The position numbers and the translations under genes are program-made. Below are positions 1-5,708 of a stretch of DNA of 5,708 bases, one piece after another (positions within the stretch are counted from its first letter, which is position 1; the number at the start of each line of letters is the position of its first letter). Source of the stretch: an uncultured Porphyromonadaceae bacterium. GTDB lineage: Bacteria; Bacteroidota; Bacteroidia; Bacteroidales; Muribaculaceae. The notes beneath the pieces were generated by a model. That model had not been told where the DNA came from. It saw only the letters and a program-made list of their open reading frames with translations, and did no database searches. Location of the stretch: assembly GCA_902462525.1 (NCBI GenBank), contig CABQCA010000147.1, forward strand, positions 1-5,708. Direction: 5' to 3'.

Positions 1-2219
1 TCAAAACCACGACAAAGGCCGACGGCTCGATTGAAATAAAATCGGGAAAACTTACTGTCACAGCCGATCCGACATCGGGCAACATTACATTCTTCACACC
101 CGGCGGTGAAAAACTTGTGGCTGAGGACGGCTGCAAATTCGTGCCGTTCAAGGACGTGAACCGCGACACCTACGCGGTGAGTCAGACGTGGCTCACCGAT
201 CCGGCCGAAGGCCTTTACGGTCTCGGCCAGCTTCAGGATGGCGTGCTCAGTCACCGCAATATGGAGAAATATCTGTGTCAGAGCAATCTTGAGGATGTAT
301 CGCCACTGATTCAGTCGAACCGCGGCTGGGGTATCTTCTGGGACAATTATTCCGGTACGAATTTCTCTGATAAAGACGGCAGGATGTCGTTCCGCTCCGA
401 TGTCGGTGATGAAATTGACTATTATTTCATGTATGGCGGTACGGCAGACGGAACGGTGGCACTTATCCGCCGTCTTACCGGCGATGTGCCGATGATGCCG
501 CTGTGGAGCTATGGCTTCATGCAGTCGAAAGAGCGCTATAAGTCGGCCGACGAGACTGTCGGTGTTGTCCGCAGATACCGTGAGGCCGGTATTCCGCTCG
601 ATGTTATCATTCAGGACTGGCAGTACTGGGGTCACAATTATCTGTGGAATGCCATGGATTTTCAGAATCCGGCTTTCAGCAGGCCACAGGCAATGCTGGA
701 CAGCATTCACGGTCTTAATGCCAGAATGATGATTTCGATATGGTCGTCGTTCGGACCGGCGACAAAGCCCTACCGCGCGCTCGACAAGGAGGGTCTGCTG
801 TTTGATATGAGTACGTGGCCGCAGTCGGGCGTTGACGGCTGGCCGCCGAATATGGAATATCCGTCGGGTGTCCGCGTCTATGATGCCTACAGCCCCCGTG
901 CCAGGGAGATATACTGGGAGCATCTCAACAAAGGTCTTTATAAATATGGTATCGACGGCTGGTGGATGGATTCGACCGAGCCTGACCATTTCGACTGGAA
1001 AGACGAGGATTTCGACCGAATCACGGCATTGGGCAAATCGTACCGTTCGCTCCGCAATGCCTATCCTCTGATGACAGTTGGCGGTGTGTATGACCATCAG
1101 CGTGCCCTTGACGACGGAAAACGTGTGATCATTCTTACCCGTTCGGGTTTTCTGGGGCAGCAGCGCTACGGCGCCAATGTGTGGTCGGGCGATGTTCAGT
1201 CGTCGTGGGATATGCTTCGCAAACAGGTTCCCGCCGGCCTCAACTATTCGCTCACCGGCATGCCGCATTGGAATTCCGATCTCGGTGGTTTCTTTGCCGG
1301 TTCGTACAATTCCGACGGACCCGACTCTGCCACACGCAATCCTATGTACCATGAGCTCTATGTGCGGTGGCTGCAGTTCGGTGTCTTCACTCCTATGATG
1401 CGCAGCCATGGCGCCGATGTCAGCCGCGAATTCTATCATTATGGCAAGCCCGGTGAGCCGACATACGACGCCCTCGTCGATGCAGTGAAGCTCCGCTACA
1501 AGATTTTGCCATACACCTACTCGCTGGCATGGGATGTGACCCGAAACGGGTCGACTTTCATGCGTGCGCTTATGATGGATTTTCCGAACGACAGCAATGT
1601 TCTCGGCAATGCAGAAGAATATATGTACGGCAAAGCTTTCCTTGTTGCTCCGGTTCTTCGTCCGCAGTACACACCCGAACTGGTGCAGAAACAGCTTGCT
1701 GAAAATGACGGCTGGAGTGCAGATTCGCGAACTAAGAGCGACAGCAATGTCATGGCCGATTTCAGTCAGCCTAAATCGATGAATGTTTATCTTCCCGCAG
1801 GTGCGGAGTGGTACAACTACTGGACCAACGAACTTCTCGGCGGCGGCAGGACTGTTGAAGTGGCCACTGAGTTCTCTAAAATTCCGCTTTTCGTGCGTGC
1901 CGGCTCAATCGTTCCCTACGGCCCTGATGTGCAGTACACTTCCGAGAAGCCATGGGACGCTCTCACAGTTGCCGTCTATCCTGGTGCTGACGGCAATTTC
2001 ACACTCTATGAAGATGGCGGCGATGGCTACGACTATGAATCTGGAGCCTATACCGAAATTCCCATGTCGTGGAACGACCGCAGCCGCACCCTCACAATCG
2101 GTGCGCGCCGGGGCGAATATCCGGGCATGATCGGTAAGCGGACATTCAAGGTTGTGCTGCCCGACGGAGCGGAAAAGACTGTCGCTTACAGCGGAAAGAA
2201 GGTGAAAGTGAAATTCTGA
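1..2219 (+). CDS. GH31 family glycoside hydrolase (alpha-xylosidase/alpha-glucosidase type), 5'-partial
   Basis: Retaining alpha-glycosidase of family GH31, expected to remove terminal alpha-xylosyl or alpha-glucosyl residues from oligosaccharides, probably in the periplasm or at the cell surface. The frame is open back to base 3 and already encodes beta-sandwich-like sequence (SGKLTVTADPTSGNITFF), so the GTG at 117 is internal and the true start and any signal peptide lie upstream. Counting residues from that GTG: N-terminal sandwich with LYGLGQ at 33-38; (beta/alpha)8 barrel from about 125 with IIQDWQYWG (Asp167, -1 subsite type); WWMDSTEPD with predicted nucleophile Asp285; WSGDV with predicted acid/base Asp359; HWNSDLGGF around Asp388; MRSHG with His431; then C-terminal beta-domains, the last (about 616-680) resembling DUF5110. 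The WQYWG and MDSTEPD motifs resemble the Xyl31A-type alpha-xylosidase branch more than the YicI branch, but substrate cannot be fixed from sequence. Stop TGA at 2217-2219. No other carbohydrate genes are visible beside it. Confidence 0.93.
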   Translation, partial: KTTTKADGSIEIKSGKLTVTADPTSGNITFFTPGGEKLVAEDGCKFVPFKDVNRDTYAVSQTWLTDPAEGLYGLGQLQDGVLSHRNMEKYLCQSNLEDVSPLIQSNRGWGIFWDNYSGTNFSDKDGRMSFRSDVGDEIDYYFMYGGTADGTVALIRRLTGDVPMMPLWSYGFMQSKERYKSADETVGVVRRYREAGIPLDVIIQDWQYWGHNYLWNAMDFQNPAFSRPQAMLDSIHGLNARMMISIWSSFGPATKPYRALDKEGLLFDMSTWPQSGVDGWPPNMEYPSGVRVYDAYSPRAREIYWEHLNKGLYKYGIDGWWMDSTEPDHFDWKDEDFDRITALGKSYRSLRNAYPLMTVGGVYDHQRALDDGKRVIILTRSGFLGQQRYGANVWSGDVQSSWDMLRKQVPAGLNYSLTGMPHWNSDLGGFFAGSYNSDGPDSATRNPMYHELYVRWLQFGVFTPMMRSHGADVSREFYHYGKPGEPTYDALVDAVKLRYKILPYTYSLAWDVTRNGSTFMRALMMDFPNDSNVLGNAEEYMYGKAFLVAPVLRPQYTPELVQKQLAENDGWSADSRTKSDSNVMADFSQPKSMNVYLPAGAEWYNYWTNELLGGGRTVEVATEFSKIPLFVRAGSIVPYGPDVQYTSEKPWDALTVAVYPGADGNFTLYEDGGDGYDYESGAYTEIPMSWNDRSRTLTIGARRGEYPGMIGKRTFKVVLPDGAEKTVAYSGKKVKVKF

Positions 2220-2263
2220 GCTGTAGCAGTCGGCGGATGAGACACCGCAATGCTCTTATAACA

Positions 2264-2296
2264 AAATAACCCGTGGCTTTAAGCCACGGGTTATTT
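2264..2296. terminator. Bidirectional intrinsic terminator between GH31 gene and rpsO
   Basis: A perfect 14-bp inverted repeat (arms 2264-2277 and 2283-2296) has a GC-rich core CCCGTGGC/GCCACGGG and a 5-base TTTAA loop. On the plus strand it is followed by a T-rich run (TTGTTGTTTTG, 2295-2305). On the minus strand it is followed by ATTTTGTTAT. It sits 44 bp after the GH31 stop and 21 bp after the rpsO stop, so it can end transcription of both convergent genes. Confidence 0.9.
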
Positions 2297-2317
2297 GTTG
2301 TTTTGTAAAGGCAACGC

Positions 2318-2593
2318 TTATTTGCGGATGCCGAGCTCTTTCTGTGCGATGATGGCGCGGTAGCGGTTGATGTCTTTGCGCATGAGGTAGTCGAGAAGAC
2401 GACGACGCTTGCCTACCAGCATTTTAAGGGCACGTTCAGTTGTATGATCTTTGTGATTTGACTTGAGGTGTTCAGTCAAATGAGCGATACGGACCGAGAA
2501 TAATGCAATCTGTGCTTCAGGCGAGCCAGTGTCAGTCTTGCTCTTACCGTACTTCTCGAAGATCTGAGCTTTTTCTTCAGAATTTAAGTGCAT
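2318..2593 (-). CDS. rpsO: 30S ribosomal protein S15
   Basis: Small-subunit ribosomal protein S15, a primary binder of the 16S rRNA central domain that helps nucleate platform assembly and contacts 23S rRNA in an intersubunit bridge. The 91-residue product matches the usual family length of about 89. It carries the family landmarks DTGSPEAQ (21-28), HLTEHLKSNHKDH (38-50), and the basic segment KRRRLLDYLMRKD (62-74). The ATG at 2593 is the natural family start. It has no Shine-Dalgarno sequence, only an A/T-rich upstream stretch, as is usual in Bacteroidota. The gene has its own promoter at 2653-2684 and ends in the shared terminator. In many bacteria rpsO precedes pnp; here the downstream neighbour is instead a convergent GH31 gene, so it appears to be a single-gene unit. 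Confidence 0.98.
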   Translation of the reverse strand: MHLNSEEKAQIFEKYGKSKTDTGSPEAQIALFSVRIAHLTEHLKSNHKDHTTERALKMLVGKRRRLLDYLMRKDINRYRAIIAQKELGIRK

Positions 2594-2652
2594 TCTTTGA
2601 AAATTAAACAGTTAATAATATTGATGATAGCCGTAATGGCTTATTTCGGGTG

Positions 2653-2684
2653 CAAAGGTATGAAAAAAATCGCGGTCAGACAAA
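2653..2684 (-). promoter_or_regulatory. Bacteroidetes-type promoter of rpsO
   Basis: On the minus strand, TTTG (2684-2681) is followed after exactly 20 bp by TACCTTTG (2660-2653). This matches the Bacteroidetes primary sigma-factor consensus TTTG-N19-21-TAnnTTTG. Transcription should begin a few bases downstream, near 2648, giving a leader of about 55 nt before the rpsO ATG at 2593. Confidence 0.85.
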
Positions 2685-2711
2685 TATTTCGGCACACTTC
2701 GCTGGAATTTT

Positions 2712-3713
2712 TTATTCGAGAACTACAAGCTTGTAGGCGCGGGTGCCGGCACCTATCTGTTCTGCATATTCGAGGTTGTGGGGAGCTTTTCGCGATTCGA
2801 TGCGTTCGATGAGGTGTGCTTTGCCTTGATCGGGGCTTTGGAGAACTGCGTCGAGGCAAGCCTGGTCGACTGCCACGGGATCGAGAGAGGCGAAGATGCC
2901 GAGGTCGGCCATTTCGGGAGCGGCGGGGGTGGCCACGCAGTCGCAGTCGACAGAGAGGTTGTTTGCCACGTTGATGTAGAGTATTTTGTCGCCGGCGGCG
3001 TCGATTACCGATTTAGAGGCTTCCGCCATCGATTCCTGAAATATGGTGTCGGCGGGCACGTTGCTCCATGTCTGAGCTTTGTCGGTGTAGCGGCCTGCGG
3101 AGTGAATCCAGCATTTGCCCATCGACGATGCCATGCCGATAGAAATGTTTTTCATCGCACCCCCGAAACCTGCCATAGGGTGGCCTTTGAAGTGCGATAG
3201 AACTACTGTGAAATCGTAATTCTTCCATTCTCGGCCTACATAATTTTCCTTGAGATGCTTACCGCCGCTGACGATAAGAGTGTCCTGTCCGTCGGCATCA
3301 AGAATGACAACAGGGGCTATTTCGGTGAAGCCGTGGTCGGCGGCTGCCTTGAGGTGGTCAGCGGTTTGGTCGCGACCGCCGTTATAGGCTGTGTTGTTTT
3401 CCACAATAGTACCGTTGAGCTGCTGCACCAGAGGAGCTATTAGTTTGGGGTCGAGGTGATAGTCGTTGCCGGGTTCGCCGGTGGAGAGTTTAACGGCTAC
3501 TTTACCTTCGGCTTTGCGGCCGAGGGCCTCATAGGCTCTCTGGAGGTTTTCAGGTGTGATGTCTTTGATAAAGTAGACTATAGCGGTGTCTTTTGCAGCG
3601 ATGGAGCCTGTGGTTTCGGCTGTTGTATCGGCATTCGATGTTGTTTTCGTGCTGCAGCCTGCGGTTGCGATAGAGGCACTTGCGGCGAGTGCCATAATCA
3701 GAAATTTGTTCAT
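2712..3713 (-). CDS. DUF362 domain lipoprotein lacking the ferredoxin segment
   Basis: A 333-residue protein of the DUF362 family (COG2768-like), with no established biochemical role. Residues 1-20 look like a lipoprotein signal: MNKF, a hydrophobic stretch, then ATAGC with Cys20 as the predicted lipidation site. Thr at -3 makes the lipobox slightly atypical. A Thr/Ser/Ala-rich linker (21-41) follows. The DUF362 core includes VENNTAYNGGRDQT (104-117), SHFKGHPMAGFGGAMKN (173-189), a DCDC motif (256-259), ASLDPVAVDQAC (275-286) and a C-terminal HNLEYAEQIG (312-321). Many relatives carry two CxxCxxCxxxC ferredoxin clusters after the segment equivalent to MGKCWIHSAG (198-207); here only a short linker leads straight to FQESMAEASK (225-234). 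The other cysteines are 201, 257, 259 and 286. It starts 31 bp after the receptor stop with no promoter visible in the gap, so it is probably the second gene of that operon. Family assignment is firm; function is unknown. Confidence 0.88.
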   Translation of the reverse strand: MNKFLIMALAASASIATAGCSTKTTSNADTTAETTGSIAAKDTAIVYFIKDITPENLQRAYEALGRKAEGKVAVKLSTGEPGNDYHLDPKLIAPLVQQLNGTIVENNTAYNGGRDQTADHLKAAADHGFTEIAPVVILDADGQDTLIVSGGKHLKENYVGREWKNYDFTVVLSHFKGHPMAGFGGAMKNISIGMASSMGKCWIHSAGRYTDKAQTWSNVPADTIFQESMAEASKSVIDAAGDKILYINVANNLSVDCDCVATPAAPEMADLGIFASLDPVAVDQACLDAVLQSPDQGKAHLIERIESRKAPHNLEYAEQIGAGTRAYKLVVLE

Positions 3714-3744
3714 AGTGTGATTATATATAGCTGTTGAGTATTAT

Positions 3745-5613
3745 TCAGAAACGCCATTCAGCGCCGGCCATGACGGTGGCACGCGGCATGGGAAAGCCGT
3801 AGTTTATCTGATATTTAGTTGCGGTGAGATTCTCGCCTTTTACGAACACGGTGACTGGGGTCTTTAAGTCGAAAGAATAGGCTGCGCGGGCGTTTAGCAA
3901 CGCATAGTTTTCTTTCGATTCTTCGGTGAGCAGACCCCATACGCTCATGGCATCGAGAGTGAACTGCCATCGGCCGGGAGTGAAGGCAACTTCTCCGAAC
4001 AGTTTGTTTTTGGGAGCGCCTACGATATGAGAGTCGGTATGGAGGTAAGCGTAGTTGGCGGTAAGCGACCACTTGCTGTCGATGCTGAACGATGCATCGA
4101 GTTCGAATCCTTTGTTTATGAATTTACCGGTGTTCTCATTTCTGCTGTTGCCGTCGGTCATTACGGTCTGAATCATATTGTCGCCGTTGATGTAGTAGAG
4201 CGACATGCCTATGTTGAGTCGGTCCGCAAGCAGCCAATTCCGGAGTTCGACTTCGAAATTATCCATAGATTCGGGCTGCAGACCTGGGTTGCGGGGTGCG
4301 TACATGTAGAGTTCGCGAATGGTAGGCGAACGGAATCCGCGTCCGTAGCTGAATTTGATGTGGGAGGCGGGGAGCGGACGGAGTATGAATCCGGCCTGGG
4401 GCACCCACTGGTTGCCGAACTGCGATGAGTGTTCGAGGCGTACACCGGCGTTGAGACTGAGAAAATCGCGGAACAGCGACTGCTGCATCATGGCATAGCC
4501 GGCGATTTCGTTGACATGACGGTCGACAATCTGCGATTCCGTACCGTCGGTTTTGTCGGTGTTGTAGGCACGTCCTCCCCAGTGTTTGAAATCAATGCCG
4601 GCACTGAGATCGTTGCCTTTCCACGGCCTGATGGTCTGGTAGGCGGTTATGCCCATGTTGTAGTCCTTGGAGTGGAAAAGGTAGGTGCGGGGCTTGTCCT
4701 GTCGGTCGAGACCGTCGTCGATGTCGTGCTTGCCCCAGTTGTAGTAGGCCTGAATGCCGCCGGAAGATCTGTTGTAACGATTCTTTACGAAAACGGATGC
4801 TGTGGTGCGCAGCTGTTTTGCCCACATGCCGAGTGGTAATTGCCGGTAGACAGAGCCGGGGTTGTGTGCTTTAGTTTCGGTGAGCATCATGTTTGCTCCT
4901 GCTTCCCAATGGCTCGAAAAATCGTAGCTTATCGAGGCATACTGGTTTGCAAGCCAATATTGCATGCCCTCGCGATTGCCGTCGGTCGATTCGTAGTTTG
5001 CCGCGGCGTAGGCGCGCAGCCCACTGTGTTTGTAACCGGCTCTGGCACCGTATTTCTGACTACCGTAGCTTCCGCCCATGGCTCGTGCAGAGCCGCTGAA
5101 GCCTTCGCGCGAAGCCCGGCGTGTAATCAGGTTCACCGAACCGCCCATGGCTCCCGAGCCGTAGAGCAGCGACGAAGGCCCGCTGATAACTTCGACCTTT
5201 TCGACGTCGTTTGTTACATAAGTGTCAGGAAGCGAATGGCCGAATACTCCGGCCCATTGTGGCTGCTCGTCGATGAGAAAGAGCACCTTGTTGCCGCCGC
5301 CCACGCCGCGAATCGACACAGAGCCGGCCGCTCCGCCACTCACACCGTAGCCTGCGAGGCCGCGTTCGGTCACGAACATGCCGGGAATGCGGTTCTGAAG
5401 CACTGGGAGAATGTTCGATTCGGTGCTGTTGTCGATTATTCTGCTGTCGATTATCTTTACATCAAGCGGCAGCAGAGGCACCGGAGCTTTCACGGCACTT
5501 TCTGTTACTACTATTTCGTTGAGAACATTGACAGTATCGGCTGTCGCCGTTGCCGCCGGAAGTATGTGAAAGTTAAACAGCGAGGCAGTGGCGAAGAGAA
5601 TCGTTTTTTTCAT
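3745..5613 (-). CDS. TonB-dependent outer-membrane receptor (BtuB/siderophore-receptor size class)
   Basis: A 622-residue outer-membrane active transporter that should import a scarce ligand such as a metal chelate, haem or a cobalamin-like compound using TonB-ExbBD energy. Residues 1-25 form a signal peptide (MKKTILFATASLF..., likely cut after ATA). NEIVVT (32-37) resembles a TonB box. The plug domain spans about 47-166, with VSIRGVGGG (99-107), FLIDEQPQW (112-120) and VEVISGPSSLLYGSGAMGG (140-158). A beta-barrel follows, with GFRSPTIRELY and PGLQPESMDNFE (about 4240-4345) and a C-terminal EWRF ending in Phe. There is no N-terminal carboxypeptidase-regulatory-like domain and the length is far below SusC, so it is not a typical glycan SusC. 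The frame extends to a TTG at 5640, but that codon lies inside the -7 promoter box, so the ATG at 5613 is chosen. The ligand is unknown. It is probably co-transcribed with the downstream DUF362 gene. Confidence 0.94.
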   Translation of the reverse strand: MKKTILFATASLFNFHILPAATATADTVNVLNEIVVTESAVKAPVPLLPLDVKIIDSRIIDNSTESNILPVLQNRIPGMFVTERGLAGYGVSGGAAGSVSIRGVGGGNKVLFLIDEQPQWAGVFGHSLPDTYVTNDVEKVEVISGPSSLLYGSGAMGGSVNLITRRASREGFSGSARAMGGSYGSQKYGARAGYKHSGLRAYAAANYESTDGNREGMQYWLANQYASISYDFSSHWEAGANMMLTETKAHNPGSVYRQLPLGMWAKQLRTTASVFVKNRYNRSSGGIQAYYNWGKHDIDDGLDRQDKPRTYLFHSKDYNMGITAYQTIRPWKGNDLSAGIDFKHWGGRAYNTDKTDGTESQIVDRHVNEIAGYAMMQQSLFRDFLSLNAGVRLEHSSQFGNQWVPQAGFILRPLPASHIKFSYGRGFRSPTIRELYMYAPRNPGLQPESMDNFEVELRNWLLADRLNIGMSLYYINGDNMIQTVMTDGNSRNENTGKFINKGFELDASFSIDSKWSLTANYAYLHTDSHIVGAPKNKLFGEVAFTPGRWQFTLDAMSVWGLLTEESKENYALLNARAAYSFDLKTPVTVFVKGENLTATKYQINYGFPMPRATVMAGAEWRF

Positions 5614-5637
5614 AAGATTGAATTTCAGTCGGATTTG

Positions 5638-5670
5638 CAAAGTTAATAAATTTTATTACTGTCCGCTAAA
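5638..5670 (-). promoter_or_regulatory. Bacteroidetes-type promoter of the TonB receptor/DUF362 operon
   Basis: On the minus strand TAACTTTG (5645-5638) fits the -7 consensus TAnnTTTG exactly. The -33 region holds TTTA (5670-5667), one mismatch from TTTG, with a 21-bp spacer. Transcription would start near 5632, leaving a leader of only about 20 nt before the ATG at 5613. That is too short for a cobalamin or other riboswitch, if this is the promoter in use. Confidence 0.65.
5644..5658. promoter_or_regulatory. 15-bp inverted repeat in promoter spacer, candidate operator
   Basis: TAATAAA-T-TTTATTA is a perfect inverted repeat with 7-bp arms around one central base. It lies between the -33 and -7 boxes of the receptor promoter and touches the -7 box. 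A dimeric regulator bound here would block RNA polymerase. The sequence is entirely A/T, so chance symmetry in AT-rich intergenic DNA is a real alternative. The regulator is unknown. Confidence 0.35.
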
Positions 5671-5708
5671 CGATAGATCAGTGAGTCCAACTTCTTGAAA
5701 AGCAGAAG

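Noticed and set aside
117..119. GTG at 117 as the start codon of the GH31 gene
   Set aside because: The frame stays open to the left window edge and the upstream residues look like the GH31 N-terminal beta-sandwich. No signal peptide follows the GTG.
511..2130. Short open frames nested inside the GH31 gene on both strands
   Set aside because: All overlap a continuous, motif-bearing GH31 reading frame and encode Arg/Ser/Pro-rich sequences typical of out-of-frame GC-rich coding DNA.
2588..2812. Plus-strand open frame across the rpsO leader and the end of the DUF362 gene (2588-2812), and the minus-strand frame 2641-2859
   Set aside because: Both cross the rpsO promoter or the DUF362 end in a different frame, have no family resemblance, and have no promoter of their own.
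2778..3737. Plus-strand open frames opposite the DUF362 gene (2778-3200, 3255-3443, 3456-3737)
   Set aside because: Same codon-aligned antisense effect. The translations are Gly/Val/Cys-rich and unrecognisable, while the opposite strand encodes a conserved DUF362 protein.
3714..3744. TATATATAAT in the receptor-DUF362 gap as a separate promoter
   Set aside because: It lacks the TAnnTTTG pattern seen at the two other promoters here, and has no TTTG at the right spacing. A simple AT-rich translation initiation region in an operon explains it better.
4027..5646. Three long plus-strand open frames end to end (4027-4428, 4429-4839, 4840-5646) opposite the TonB receptor
   Set aside because: They share one frame that is codon-aligned with the antisense of the receptor. 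Stops there need TTA, CTA or TCA codons in the receptor, which this GC-rich gene rarely uses. The products show no recognisable domain, whereas the minus-strand product is an unmistakable receptor.
5643..5708. Minus-strand open frame of 21 codons entering from the right edge and ending in TAA at 5643-5645, possibly the tail of an upstream gene
   Set aside because: Too short to separate from chance (its product ends LADSNKIY with no recognisable motif), and its stop overlaps the receptor's -7 box. More sequence to the right is needed to decide.

Overview
The window looks like chromosomal DNA from a member of the Bacteroidota, most likely order Bacteroidales. The evidence is two promoters of the Bacteroidetes type (TTTG about 20 bp upstream of TAnnTTTG), gene starts without a Shine-Dalgarno sequence, a TonB-dependent receptor, and a GH31 enzyme of a type common in gut Bacteroidales. 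The rather GC-rich coding sequence with AT-rich intergenic DNA would suit a Muribaculaceae-like lineage, but that is only an inference.

Layout. Bases 1-2219 (+) hold the 3' part of a large GH31 glycoside hydrolase, probably an alpha-xylosidase or alpha-glucosidase; its start lies outside the window. A strong symmetrical hairpin at 2264-2296 separates it from the convergent rpsO gene (2318-2593, -), encoding ribosomal protein S15, and probably terminates both. rpsO has its own well-formed promoter at 2653-2684 and a leader of about 55 nt. Further right, two minus-strand genes form a probable operon read right to left: a small TonB-dependent outer-membrane receptor (3745-5613) and, 31 bp downstream, a predicted lipoprotein with a DUF362 domain (2712-3713). 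A promoter at 5638-5670 precedes the receptor, and a 15-bp inverted repeat lies between its two boxes.

How the genes relate. The GH31 enzyme, rpsO and the receptor/DUF362 pair look like three independent transcription units. The receptor should import a scarce ligand through the outer membrane using TonB energy. The DUF362 lipoprotein is an orphan-function partner predicted to be membrane-anchored outside the cytoplasm. It keeps the DUF362 core motifs but lacks the 4Fe-4S ferredoxin segment found in many relatives. This pair, with its candidate operator, is the least explained part of the window. No RNA genes, mobile elements, CRISPR arrays or long gene-free stretches were seen; every intergenic gap is under 120 bp.
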